Assembly (NCBI RefSeq): GCF_001005305.1
Contig: NZ_LBMH01000005.1
Location: 1 to 64,000, forward strand
Reading direction: 5' to 3'
DNA: 64,000 nucleotides
From: Kordia zhangzhouensis
Lineage (GTDB): Bacteria > Bacteroidota > Bacteroidia > Flavobacteriales > Flavobacteriaceae
The translations under genes and the position numbers were made by a program. Every line of letters begins with the position of its first letter. The stretch's first letter is position 1. This document shows positions 34,216-43,493 of this stretch, one piece after another. The notes under the pieces were generated by a model. The model had not been told where the DNA came from and made no database searches. It saw only the letters and a program-made list of their open reading frames with translations.

Positions 34216-35406
34216 TTAAAATACACTAAAGATTCCTTTTACTCCCAAGATTACTGTTATAACAATGATACAGATTGCCAATATGTTTTGAAACAACGTA
34301 TTTTTATGAACCCCTAAAATATTGGCTTTATTTACAATCCATACGAGAAATATTGCTACGATAGGCAATACCAAACCGTTTGCCACTTGCGCAAAGGTGA
34401 TTACTTCTACTGGTTTGAATTGCATCGAAGAGAAGAGAACTCCTAATGCTAAAATTAACATCCAAACAAGTCTAAAACGCTTATCTTTTAAAGTGCCTTC
34501 CCAGCCAAAACAACTTTTTGCTACGTAAGCTGCTGCGAGTGGAGCTGTAATTGCAGACGTTATCCCAGCAGCAAATAAGCCAATTCCTAGTAGATAAGAT
34601 GCATATTCTCCATATAATGGTTCTAACCCTTTGGCTAAGTCAAATGCATTGGTCACATCGTTACTTGTACTTGCGGCAGCCGTTATGATGATTGCCATAG
34701 ATACGATTCCTCCCAAAATAATAGATATGAAGGTATCTTTCCGCACTGCCGACAAATCCATTGCTGATTTCCATTTTTCTTTAACTAAAGAAGCGTGTAG
34801 AAATAAGTTATAAGGAACTACCGTTGTTCCTATTAGCCCAATGATAATCAAGATTGTATTTTTAGGCATTGACGGAATAAGAGTTCCTTTTACTATTTCG
34901 CCAATAGCAGGTTTAGTCATCACTGCTGTGATTAAGAATGATAGACTCATGAGCAACACTAAAGCTACCAAACTTCGTTCTAATATTTTATAATTACCTA
35001 TAAAAAGAATACTAAAAGCAATGCAACCAATCAAAATTGGATAAAAGATATGATTTGCTTCTCCAAAAACCTGCATGCCCAACGCTGCTCCACTAATGTT
35101 TCCAGCTTCATACGCTGCATTTCCTATTACAATTGCTCCTAAGATGAGAAAAATGGAGAGATTTCGTAATAACTGACTCGTAATTTCGCCTTTGATAACT
35201 TCTGCCAATCCTTTCTGAGTTATAATTCCTGTGCGAGCTGCCATTTCTTGTAAAACAAGTGTAGCTATGATAGACAGTAGCATTGCCCAAAGCAAACTAT
35301 ACCCAAATTGCACACCTGCTTTGGTACACACTGTGACTGTTCCTGGCCCTATAAATGCTGCTGCCACTAGTGTTCCTGGTCCGATGTGCTTAATCCACTT
35401 GAACAT
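34216..35406 (-). CDS. Nramp-like (LeuT-fold) transporter with non-canonical metal site, 5-oxoprolinase-linked
   Basis: The 396-residue protein has about 11 membrane helices and aligns in motif order with Nramp proteins. The key metal-binding motifs differ: the helix-1 DPGN motif reads GPGT (FIGPGTVTVC, about 19-28), and the helix-6 MPHN motif reads VPYN (TTVVPYNLFLHASL, about 190-203). Without the Asp and Met ligands, Mn/Fe transport in the usual way is unlikely. B. subtilis also has an Nramp-family gene (ycsG) beside its kip/pxp genes, so transport of 5-oxoproline or a related amino acid is inferred. It overlaps the DUF2891 gene by 17 bases. Confidence 0.85.
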   Translation of the reverse strand: MFKWIKHIGPGTLVAAAFIGPGTVTVCTKAGVQFGYSLLWAMLLSIIATLVLQEMAARTGIITQKGLAEVIKGEITSQLLRNLSIFLILGAIVIGNAAYEAGNISGAALGMQVFGEANHIFYPILIGCIAFSILFIGNYKILERSLVALVLLMSLSFLITAVMTKPAIGEIVKGTLIPSMPKNTILIIIGLIGTTVVPYNLFLHASLVKEKWKSAMDLSAVRKDTFISIILGGIVSMAIIITAAASTSNDVTNAFDLAKGLEPLYGEYASYLLGIGLFAAGITSAITAPLAAAYVAKSCFGWEGTLKDKRFRLVWMLILALGVLFSSMQFKPVEVITFAQVANGLVLPIVAIFLVWIVNKANILGVHKNTLFQNILAICIIVITVILGVKGIFSVF

Positions 35407-36538
35407 TTGCTGCAGTATTTAAAGCGTAAATTGCAAAAGAACCCAACCAATGCGTTCCTTCATAGTTATCATCTACGATACTAGGTAAAGAATAATTTAT
35501 ATGTTTGTTGGCAACATTCTTTAAGTGAGCATATGCAGGAAATTCATTAGCAATTCCATACAAACACCAGGCTCTACTAAAGTTAACTCCGTCTAAGTGT
35601 ACTAATTTGCCATCGGTACGATCAGAGACCTTTCCTGTAGCTAGCTCAAAATGTGTATCTGCTAATTGTGGTAAAAAGTTATTCAACCAATTTTTAAATT
35701 CTGTTTTTGATAAGACTCTTCGCATAATGTCTGCTTCTTCCAAACACGGCGATAGAAAGTCAAAACCACTCGGTTCCCATGATATTGGGCAATTTTTATC
35801 GTTCATGTAAAAATCTTTGGCACGTGCTTTAATGAGATTTTCCAATGATTCATTTTTAACAGTTTGGGCATAATCATATGCAAACGTGAGTCCAAATGCT
35901 GTGTTTGTATGTTCTCCTACTCGTATCGGATAATTCAGCTTTGGAAGAAACTCCATATACCCTTGTACAATGACATCTGTTAATGGTTGTAGATTTTCTT
36001 CTAATTTACGAGCTAGAGGATTATCCCAAGTATGTAGCTCTTCGGCAAGCTTCAATAACCAAGCCCAACCATAAGTACGTTCAAAAGATTTGTTATATTT
36101 TCCTTTAAAATAGGCAATTTCAATTGCTATATGTTCTTGAGATATATTCTCTGTGAGTTTGTTTATGATTTCTTCTTTTTTATCCAGATTTGGAAATTGT
36201 TTCAATAAACTTACCAATGACCAATGTCCATGAACAGATGAATGCCAATCAAAACAACCATAAAACGCTGGATGCAGTTTTTTAGGTGATTGCAAATCAC
36301 TATCACTTCCTATGGTTTGATTGAGTTTGTTAGGATATTCTTCTTGCATGCAATGCAGTGGCAATGCTGCTAATCGATTCGCTTCTTCTAATGATAATGT
36401 CGTAATCTCTGTTGAAATTGCTTCCTGCTGCTCCGTAACAACGTTTTTTTCATCTGTAGTAGATGATGATTCTTTGTTTTTATTAGGTTGACATTGAATA
36501 AATACAAAAATAATCAGCAGATATAGTGTCTTTTTCAA
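35390..36538 (-). CDS. DUF2891 family lipoprotein
   Basis: The 382-residue protein has a lipoprotein signal peptide (Cys16 in FVFIQCQ), a Ser/Thr/Lys-rich linker and the DUF2891 domain (about 50-380), with HPAFYGCFDWHSSVHGHW near residue 93 and an alpha-helical toroid-like repeat pattern. The family's function is unknown; the fold resembles alpha/alpha barrel enzymes acting on sugars. Its stop lies 17 bases inside the transporter gene, hence it is the first gene of a unit DUF2891 - transporter - pxpAB - pxpC. A link with pyroglutamate use is only positional. Confidence 0.88.
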   Translation of the reverse strand: MKKTLYLLIIFVFIQCQPNKNKESSSTTDEKNVVTEQQEAISTEITTLSLEEANRLAALPLHCMQEEYPNKLNQTIGSDSDLQSPKKLHPAFYGCFDWHSSVHGHWSLVSLLKQFPNLDKKEEIINKLTENISQEHIAIEIAYFKGKYNKSFERTYGWAWLLKLAEELHTWDNPLARKLEENLQPLTDVIVQGYMEFLPKLNYPIRVGEHTNTAFGLTFAYDYAQTVKNESLENLIKARAKDFYMNDKNCPISWEPSGFDFLSPCLEEADIMRRVLSKTEFKNWLNNFLPQLADTHFELATGKVSDRTDGKLVHLDGVNFSRAWCLYGIANEFPAYAHLKNVANKHINYSLPSIVDDNYEGTHWLGSFAIYALNTAANVQVD

Positions 36539-36630
36539 ATATAGTTAGGTTTTGGTTGGAGGTTCAATATAGGAATTTCTTATGTAATTCTAACTAGTTT
36601 GACGCTCTTGAAATATTCATTTACCTCAAC

Positions 36631-36656
36631 AAAAAAAGCGAGCTCACGCTCGCTTT
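36631..36656 (-). terminator. Terminator of the lanthipeptide precursor gene
   Basis: AAAGCGAGC (36635-36643) and GCTCGCTTT (36648-36656) pair perfectly around TCAC; on the minus strand a U-run follows (A-run 36631-36637). It lies 22 bases after the stop codon at 36679. Confidence 0.9.
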
Positions 36657-36678
36657 CAATGTAAATCGTTAAACTTGG

Positions 36679-36894
36679 TTAACAAATGAAGCAAGAAACA
36701 TTACACCAAACATATACGCTACTTGCACATTGGTTATTTTGAGTGGCACAATTATTATTTGTTAATGGTGCACAAACTGGGCAACCTGAAGCAACATTCG
36801 TTCCAACAGGCACTGGATTTCCCCCATTTACTTTTTCAAGGTTAGACACAGCACTTTTGTTCAGCGCTAATTTGCTAATTTTCTTTTTTTTCAT
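36679..36894 (-). CDS. Class I lanthipeptide-type precursor peptide
   Basis: The 71-residue precursor has the Bacteroidota class I lanthipeptide leader pattern (MKKKKISKLALNKSAVSNLE), ending in Gly24-Gly25. The 46-residue core contains seven Cys (38, 41, 49, 56, 64, 68, 71) and seven Ser/Thr, as expected for several lanthionine rings. No LanB/LanC, protease or exporter gene is nearby, so maturation must rely on genes elsewhere. It is transcribed alone with a strong terminator, 154 bases downstream of a LytTR regulator gene, and has a 21-bp-period direct repeat in its upstream region. Confidence 0.8.
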   Translation of the reverse strand: MKKKKISKLALNKSAVSNLEKVNGGNPVPVGTNVASGCPVCAPLTNNNCATQNNQCASSVYVWCNVSCFIC

Positions 36895-37014
36895 GATTGA
36901 AAATTTTAAGTGGTTATTGATTAATTATTGAGTTTATTTCATACCAGCACTAAGTAAGGTCTGGTTGAAAAACACGTTCAATATTAGCCTGTTTTCAAGT
37001 GATTTGAAAAAAAA

Positions 37015-37046
37015 TGTGACGAATGTATATGCTTTTGTGACGAATG
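37015..37046. promoter_or_regulatory. Direct repeat, candidate LytTR operator for the lanthipeptide gene
   Basis: TGTGACGAATG occurs at 37015-37025 and again at 37036-37046, identical over 11 bases with a 21-base period (two helical turns). LytTR proteins bind pairs of about 9-bp direct repeats with this spacing. The site lies between the LytTR gene stop (37049) and the precursor start (36894). A palindrome TTTTCAA-GTGAT-TTGAAAA follows at 36992-37010. Confidence 0.55.
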
Positions 37047-37048
37047 AG

Positions 37049-37978
37049 TTAGGAGTATTTTTCATCATTTTTTAAATAGGAAAGAATGGCTTTTGCATAG
37101 CTTTTACTTACTGGTATTTTTTCATCAACCAACTGTAAATGAAGTAATAAACGCTGAGAATTTCCATGATATTTTTGAACCTTAGAAAGGTTTACATAGT
37201 ATTTACGATGGCATTTTTTGATAAAATCATACTTTTTTAAACAATGAGCGATGTAACTTAAAGACGCTCTTAGTAATTGGGCTTTATGAATACCTTCTAT
37301 GTAAACTTCAACATAGTTTCCTGAAGCCTTAATGTATTGAATTTTTGAAATTTCAGTTTCTATGGTTTGATTAATCACAGGAGATTTTAAAACAATTGTT
37401 GAAGGCAATTTTTGCTGAACAATTTCTGTTTTCTTTGAGACATGGGATACTGATTTACTTTGGACAGACTGATATACATACCGTTCATCTAATAGAATAG
37501 TGATTATAAATAAAGGAATAGCAATGCTTATAGACCTAGGAATTGTAATTAGAACATAATAACTGGTTTCAACTTCTCCAACATCCATCAGTAATCGATG
37601 ATAAACCGTTCCCGTAAAACCCGCAATGCTTAAGATAGCAATTAGTAACAGCCAATGATGATAATTTTGCCATGGACGCTTTTTACTTGCAAATCCTAAC
37701 TTTTTGAATAATAACCAATACAATGAGTAAATTACCACTGCCGTATTTATTCCGTACCCTAATTGAATAATCCGAATAGGAATGTTATATTTTGGAGTTG
37801 CTAAATAATTATCATACGGATCAAAAATGTACACAAAAATTGTCAATGCTATACCAATAACCATTGATAGTTTTAAGTAATACTTTTGATCATTAATAAG
37901 TATGTATTTTTTTTGAAAGTAGGTTTTTAAGTTTTCCAGTATCACATTTCTTACGTAAAAGGCGACATTAATGTACAA
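37049..37978 (-). CDS. LytTR transcriptional regulator with membrane domain
   Basis: The 309-residue protein combines four membrane helices (about 36-53, 75-92, 108-126, 143-163) with a C-terminal LytTR DNA-binding domain (about 205-303): IQYIKASGNYVEVYI, then FIKKCHRKYYVNLSKVQ and a final IPVSKSYAKAILSYL. Such membrane-bound LytTR regulators sense a signal at the membrane without a kinase. It lies directly upstream of a lanthipeptide precursor and a matching direct repeat, so it is the likely regulator of that peptide, perhaps sensing a peptide or membrane stress. Confidence 0.88.
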   Translation of the reverse strand: MYINVAFYVRNVILENLKTYFQKKYILINDQKYYLKLSMVIGIALTIFVYIFDPYDNYLATPKYNIPIRIIQLGYGINTAVVIYSLYWLLFKKLGFASKKRPWQNYHHWLLLIAILSIAGFTGTVYHRLLMDVGEVETSYYVLITIPRSISIAIPLFIITILLDERYVYQSVQSKSVSHVSKKTEIVQQKLPSTIVLKSPVINQTIETEISKIQYIKASGNYVEVYIEGIHKAQLLRASLSYIAHCLKKYDFIKKCHRKYYVNLSKVQKYHGNSQRLLLHLQLVDEKIPVSKSYAKAILSYLKNDEKYS

Positions 37979-38043
37979 ATTTGTTTCTTTTTACACCAAA
38001 TTAATCTCAATTTTTATCCTTTTACCTTTATGAAAATGATATT

Positions 38044-39582
38044 TTAACCCAACCAACCTTCTCTGTCCAAGCTTCGATACTGAATAGCTTCTGCGATGTG
38101 ATTGGGTGAAATGTCTGTTTCTTGAGCTAAATCGGCAATAGTTCTGGCAACTTTTAAAATTCTGTCGTACGCTCTTGCGGATAAACTCAATCGTTCCATA
38201 GCATTTTTCAGTAAATTCAAAGCTTCTTTGTCTAATTTACAATACTCCCGAATTTGCTTCGTGTTCATTTGTGCATTGTAATGTAAGATTTCTGAGTTTT
38301 TGAAACGATATGTTTGAATTTCTCTAGCTTTTATAACTCGCTCACGAATAATTGCACTTGTTTCGCCTTTGCGCTCTTCCGAAAGTTTTTCAAAAGGAAC
38401 AGGTGTGACTTCTATATGAATGTCAATTCTATCTAGCAAAGGTCCTGAAATTTTTCCCATATACCGTTGCATTTCCATTGGAGAAGACGATATGGGCGAA
38501 TTTGGATCATTGAAAAAACCGCTTGGACTCGGATTCATACTAGCAACCAACATGAAACTGCTTGGATACGTTATGGTAAATCGCGCTCTGGAAATCGTTA
38601 CTTCTCGGTCTTCTAAAGGTTGTCGCATGACTTCTAAGACACTGCGCTTGAATTCTGGCAATTCATCCAAAAATAATACGCCATTATGTGCTAAGGATAT
38701 TTCTCCTGGTTGCGGATAACTGCCGCCACCAACTAAAGCAACGTCAGAAATGGTATGATGTGGATTTCGAAAAGGTCTCTCTGCAATCAATCCAGATTTT
38801 TCTTTTATGTTTCCAACTACCGAATGAATTTTAGTAGTTTCTAATGCTTCATGAAGTGTTAATGGAGGAAGAATTGAAGGTAGGCGCTTGGCTAACATTG
38901 TTTTTCCTGAACCTGGTGGTCCAATTAAAATAATATTATGTCCGCCAGCTGCTGCAATTTCCATACAACGTTTGATGCTTTCTTGTCCTTTTACATCAGA
39001 AAAATCAAATTCTGGTGAGGAAGCACTTTTTAAGAACTCTGCACGTGTGTCAATAATTGTGGGTTCTAGTGGTTCATTTTTGTCAAAAAAATCAATGACT
39101 TGCTTGATATTATTTACTCCATAAACTTCTAAATTATTAACAACCGCCGCTTCTTTTGCATTTTGTTCTGGTAATATGAATCCAGTAAAACCTTCTTCGC
39201 GTGCTTTTATAGCAATTGGAAGAACTCCATTGATAGGTTGTAATCCTCCATCTAAAGAAAGTTCGCCCATTATTAAATACTTTTCGATATTTTCTGATTG
39301 AATTTGATTGGAAGCTGCCAAAATTCCCAAAGCTAATGTCAAATCATATGCACTGCCTTCTTTTCGTAAATCGGCAGGAGCCATATTAATCGTAATTTTT
39401 TTTCCTGGAATTTTGTAACCATTATTTTGCAAGGCAGAAGCAATACGATAGTTGCTTTCACGAATGGCATTATCGGGCAAACCTACCAAATGATACCCAA
39501 TTCCTTTGGCAATGTTTACTTCTACAGTAATGGTAGTTGCTTCAATTCCAAATACGGCACTTCCATAGACTTTTTTGAGCAT
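38044..39582 (-). CDS. YifB/ComM family Mg-chelatase-like AAA ATPase
   Basis: The 512-residue protein has a Lon-protease-like N-terminal domain ([23 protein letters not shown] at about 21-43), a Mg-chelatase AAA domain with Walker [10 protein letters not shown] (about 217-225), Walker B FLDELPEF, and a C-terminal helical domain ([19 protein letters not shown]). ComM-type helicases promote branch migration in natural transformation; the role in Bacteroidota is less clear. Length and start are normal. It stands alone between the LytTR gene and the VCBS protein. Confidence 0.95.
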   Translation of the reverse strand: MLKKVYGSAVFGIEATTITVEVNIAKGIGYHLVGLPDNAIRESNYRIASALQNNGYKIPGKKITINMAPADLRKEGSAYDLTLALGILAASNQIQSENIEKYLIMGELSLDGGLQPINGVLPIAIKAREEGFTGFILPEQNAKEAAVVNNLEVYGVNNIKQVIDFFDKNEPLEPTIIDTRAEFLKSASSPEFDFSDVKGQESIKRCMEIAAAGGHNIILIGPPGSGKTMLAKRLPSILPPLTLHEALETTKIHSVVGNIKEKSGLIAERPFRNPHHTISDVALVGGGSYPQPGEISLAHNGVLFLDELPEFKRSVLEVMRQPLEDREVTISRARFTITYPSSFMLVASMNPSPSGFFNDPNSPISSSPMEMQRYMGKISGPLLDRIDIHIEVTPVPFEKLSEERKGETSAIIRERVIKAREIQTYRFKNSEILHYNAQMNTKQIREYCKLDKEALNLLKNAMERLSLSARAYDRILKVARTIADLAQETDISPNHIAEAIQYRSLDREGWLG

Positions 39583-39700
39583 ATCAGTATGACTTTTTCA
39601 TAAAGCTATGCTATTATTCTAAAAATTAGCTGAATTATTTAATAAGCGTCAAAATTATTGTGTAAGCGTTGTGATTTTTTTGTGAGTGATGGTTTTCAAC

Positions 39701-39735
39701 AAAAAAACCTCAATTTTAGATGAAAATTGAGGTTT
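39701..39735 (-). terminator. Terminator after the VCBS/T9SS gene
   Basis: AAACCTCAATTTT (39705-39717) pairs perfectly with AAAATTGAGGTTT (39723-39735) and on the minus strand is followed by a U-run (A's 39701-39707). It lies 21 bases after the stop at 39757. Confidence 0.85.
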
Positions 39736-39756
39736 AAATTACTTCTTATTTATTTT

Positions 39757-42700
39757 TTAATGTTTAATGAGTTTTTGTGTCAATGTACCTGAACTCGTTT
39801 CTATTTTGACAAAATACATACCTGTTGAGAGATTATTTATATCTAATTGATATTCAGTTGAAGAACTAGATAGCAATTGAGTTTTTAATTCTCTACCGTT
39901 CATATCAACTATCATTATATTTTGAATAGAAAACTTACTTTTTATAATTACTTTTTCTTTTGCAGGATTTGGATACATTGAAATAGCATTTTTATCGAAT
40001 TCTGTGACAGATAATGTTTCAACGATTTCTGTACTCGCAGTATTTGTTATTATTGCTGGATTAAAATCGAAATAGATTTCTGCAACAGCATCGACAATAT
40101 CCCCAATAGCAACTGTGTTTTTGGGTTTTATTTTAAATGTGATATATCCGTGAGAGTTTGGTTCGTCATTGGTACTATCTGGTAAGTTGATATTTTTGAA
40201 TATAAAGCTTACGTTATTCCCATCTATTATTTCAACTCTTCCTTGATGACTAAGGCTTTCTAGTTGTATTGTTGTCCAATCTAGCTTATTGTCTAACACA
40301 TGATCCACACGAACATTGGTGGCACTTGCTGTTCCTGTATTTTGAAAGCGAATAATGTAGTGCAAATATTTGTCAATATCATCAATTAAAATTCTATCGC
40401 CTTCTAAAACTGCAATATCATTTGGATCATAGGAACCTATTACAGTTTGATTAAGCGTAAATATATTGTCTTCTGGAGTTGCGTCTGCTGTTGTTGGATT
40501 AATAGTAACAGTAGTAGTCAGAGTATCATCTATATTAGTTACAGGTGGAGTAAATACGTTGAAATTCAAGTCTATGGTTCTGATTTCAAAAGGATTCAAA
40601 TTTGAATAATTAAATGTAAGCGTGTTGGCTGTTTGTGCCGCTACTGTTTGACTCGCATTTAAGAATTGAATTTTACTGTTGTCGAATTGAAAGGTAACAT
40701 CTCCGCTCAATTGTGTAGTTCCTATATTTCTGTAAACTATTTGATATGTTGTATCAAAACCTGGTCTCGGGTCTTCAATTGATGGATATACCGTAATGAC
40801 TAAATCATTAACACTTGTTGATGTTGTTAAACAAAAGTCAACAGTATCTGTATTTCCTTGTCCAGTAAAGCTAGTTGTATGTGTAACAGGAGTGGAAGTA
40901 TAGTAACTAGGCAGTGACATAATTGTAGTTGTGAAAGCTCCGTCATTTACCGGAATTTGAAAAGAACCATTTGTTGTAAAAGTCGAGAATTCATTGATTC
41001 CATTTGTTGAGCCTACCAACACGTTAGATACGAATATATCATTTGTATCACAGCCATCAGCATTTTCATCTAAAATAACTGTTCCGTTGATTTCATTTCC
41101 AAGTTCTCCTAAATTGTTGAACCAAACTAGTTTTTTGCTTCCAGTCAAAGCTCCTAAAACATCTAAATCGTTGTCATTATCGATATCTGCACATATTACT
41201 GAACTTACAGAATTAGCTGTTGATGAGATGATTTGTCCTGAACTAAAACTCCCAAGTCCATTTAGATTTTCGTATAAAACAATTTGATTACTTCCAAAAC
41301 AAGCAGATAATACATCAATGTCCCCATCGCTGTCTACATCTGCTGTGTAAACATTTGTCGCTTCACTTGCCGTTGTAGAAATAATTTGTTGTGGTCCAAA
41401 AGCACCTTGTCCATCTGTATTTTCGTACCATGCAATTTTATCATCATTTGATGACGAAGAAACTACATCTAAATCACCATCATTATCAAAGTCGGCAGCA
41501 CGAGCAGCAGTAGCTATTGTCGCCTGCGTAGTAATTATTTGTCTTGGACCAAAGGTTCCTTGTCCATCTATATTTTCAAACCATGCCACCATATTGTTAA
41601 ATCTCGATATTGAAATGATGTCTTTATCTCCATCATTATCAATATCTCCCGAATGGATTGACAATACATAGTTTATAGTTGTACTAATAACTTGAGAAGT
41701 GCCAAAATTTCCTAAACCATCTACGTTTTCATACCAAACTAGTCTGTTATATCTTCCAACAAAAACATCTTTATCTCCGTCATTATCAATATCATCTGCA
41801 TACACAGTAAATGTATTTGCTCCAATTCCTATTGTTTGTGGAGCACCAAAAGTTCCTAGTCCATCTATATTTTCAAACCAACGAGTAACTCCGTCTGTTA
41901 CTGAGGCTGATAATATATCCATGTCTCCGTCTCCATCTAAATCATCTGCAAAAACACTGTAAGCACCAGGAGCACTCATTGTTAATGCGCGTTGTAGATT
42001 AAAGCTTCCATTTTCGTTCTCAAACCAAGCTATTTTTCCATCTGCCGAAGAGGCGGATATAACATCCATATCGCCATCACCATCTAAATCAGCACTAAAG
42101 ATTGATCTTGGTTCATCTACATCTAGCGGCATTACAATTCCAGATGCAAAACTTCCCTGTCCATCAATATTTCGGTAAAAGATTACTTCGTCTCTATTAA
42201 TATTAGCTGCAACGATATCTATATTTCCATCATTATCAATATCTTCTGCGACAACACTTCTAAAACCTTGTATGTTTGAAATTGATATTGCACTACTAAA
42301 AGATCCTTGTCCATCCGTATTTTTCGCCCAACCAACATTATTAGTAAAAGTTTGATTGGTCCACGTAACATCTAAATCTCCATCACTATCAATATCTTTT
42401 ACAGCTACTGAATAGGCAAAATTAGAGGAAGCAATAACTTGTGCTGAGCCAAAGTTGCCATTACCATCTAGGTTTTCATACCAAACAATATCATTGTAGC
42501 GAGATGCTGCAATCATGTCATTATCTCCATCACCATCTATATCCCCAGATACTACAGCATAAGCAAAACTCAATGTATCAATTACTTGTTCTGGTCCGAA
42601 ACTTCCTTGTCCGTCCATATTTTTATACCATGCTATTTTGTCATCATTTGGAGAAGCAGATAAAACGTCTATAAATCCGTCACCATCAACATCCGCTGCA

Positions 42701-43293
42701 TAAACCGAATTGGCATAATCTGCATTTGTACTTATAATTTGCTGGACACCAAATAATCCCTGTCCATCTATATTTTCATACCATGCTATTTTATCATCAA
42801 ACCAAGACGCCGATAATACGTCCATGTCTCCATCGTTATCAATATCTGCAGAAAATACAGCACTTGCCCCATAAACATTTGTAGAGATAATTTGTTGCGC
42901 TCCAAAATTTCCTTGTCCATCAATATTTTCATACCAAGCAATTTTATCATCGCCAGAAGAAGCTGAAATTACATCTATATCGCCATCGCCGTCAATGTCA
43001 GTTGCAAATATTGTTGATGAATGATATGTTCCTTCATTTAGATTTGTTATTTCTGTAGTAATAATTCGAAGGGAAGAAAAACTATCTACATTTCCTAAAT
43101 TTTCATGCCATCCAATTTCATTTCGGTTATTGGAAATGATATCCATATCACCATCGCCATCCAAATCAGCTACGAATGTGGATTGTATTTGATGTAAACT
43201 TACATCAGAAATAAAATTTTCTTCAAATCCAATTTGAGCGATACTGTACTTTGCAATAAATAATAAAAAGATTAAGGGTAATTTTTTTGTCAT
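39757..43293 (-). CDS. Large secreted VCBS/FG-GAP-repeat protein with T9SS sorting domain
   Basis: The 1178 residues carry a signal peptide (1-19), 14 FG-GAP/VCBS repeats with Ca-binding D(L/I)DGDGD(M/I)D loops spaced about 50 residues (about 40-735), one or two DUF11/CARDB-like beta domains (about 800-1085; the second has HYIIRFQNTGTASATNVRV), and a C-terminal type A T9SS sorting domain (about 1100-1178; ISMYPNPAKEKVIIK and NLSTGMYFVKIET). It is exported through T9SS and either attached to the cell surface or released. The repeats suggest a seven-bladed propeller pair for adhesion or ligand binding. It is next to the eCIS locus but has no clear functional link. Confidence 0.93.
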   Translation of the reverse strand: MTKKLPLIFLLFIAKYSIAQIGFEENFISDVSLHQIQSTFVADLDGDGDMDIISNNRNEIGWHENLGNVDSFSSLRIITTEITNLNEGTYHSSTIFATDIDGDGDIDVISASSGDDKIAWYENIDGQGNFGAQQIISTNVYGASAVFSADIDNDGDMDVLSASWFDDKIAWYENIDGQGLFGVQQIISTNADYANSVYAADVDGDGFIDVLSASPNDDKIAWYKNMDGQGSFGPEQVIDTLSFAYAVVSGDIDGDGDNDMIAASRYNDIVWYENLDGNGNFGSAQVIASSNFAYSVAVKDIDSDGDLDVTWTNQTFTNNVGWAKNTDGQGSFSSAISISNIQGFRSVVAEDIDNDGNIDIVAANINRDEVIFYRNIDGQGSFASGIVMPLDVDEPRSIFSADLDGDGDMDVISASSADGKIAWFENENGSFNLQRALTMSAPGAYSVFADDLDGDGDMDILSASVTDGVTRWFENIDGLGTFGAPQTIGIGANTFTVYADDIDNDGDKDVFVGRYNRLVWYENVDGLGNFGTSQVISTTINYVLSIHSGDIDNDGDKDIISISRFNNMVAWFENIDGQGTFGPRQIITTQATIATAARAADFDNDGDLDVVSSSSNDDKIAWYENTDGQGAFGPQQIISTTASEATNVYTADVDSDGDIDVLSACFGSNQIVLYENLNGLGSFSSGQIISSTANSVSSVICADIDNDNDLDVLGALTGSKKLVWFNNLGELGNEINGTVILDENADGCDTNDIFVSNVLVGSTNGINEFSTFTTNGSFQIPVNDGAFTTTIMSLPSYYTSTPVTHTTSFTGQGNTDTVDFCLTTSTSVNDLVITVYPSIEDPRPGFDTTYQIVYRNIGTTQLSGDVTFQFDNSKIQFLNASQTVAAQTANTLTFNYSNLNPFEIRTIDLNFNVFTPPVTNIDDTLTTTVTINPTTADATPEDNIFTLNQTVIGSYDPNDIAVLEGDRILIDDIDKYLHYIIRFQNTGTASATNVRVDHVLDNKLDWTTIQLESLSHQGRVEIIDGNNVSFIFKNINLPDSTNDEPNSHGYITFKIKPKNTVAIGDIVDAVAEIYFDFNPAIITNTASTEIVETLSVTEFDKNAISMYPNPAKEKVIIKSKFSIQNIMIVDMNGRELKTQLLSSSSTEYQLDINNLSTGMYFVKIETSSGTLTQKLIKH

Positions 43294-43493
43294 TAAATAT
43301 GATTTTTTCTATTTGAATAGTAATTGACTACTTAATAAATTATTTTCATACAAGTATACTAAAATCAGAGTATTTTAGATAGCGTCAGTAAGTTATTTTA
43401 TAAAAAATCGAAGTTATCACAAAAACCAATCATTGATTTAGTGACTTTAATAGTAGAATATTTTCGTATTAGTAAGTAGATTTTATGTGATTC

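Noticed and set aside
34216-35406. Ordinary Mn/Fe transporter MntH
   Set aside because: The DPGN and MPHN metal-binding motifs are replaced by GPGT and VPYN, and the gene is linked to 5-oxoprolinase genes.
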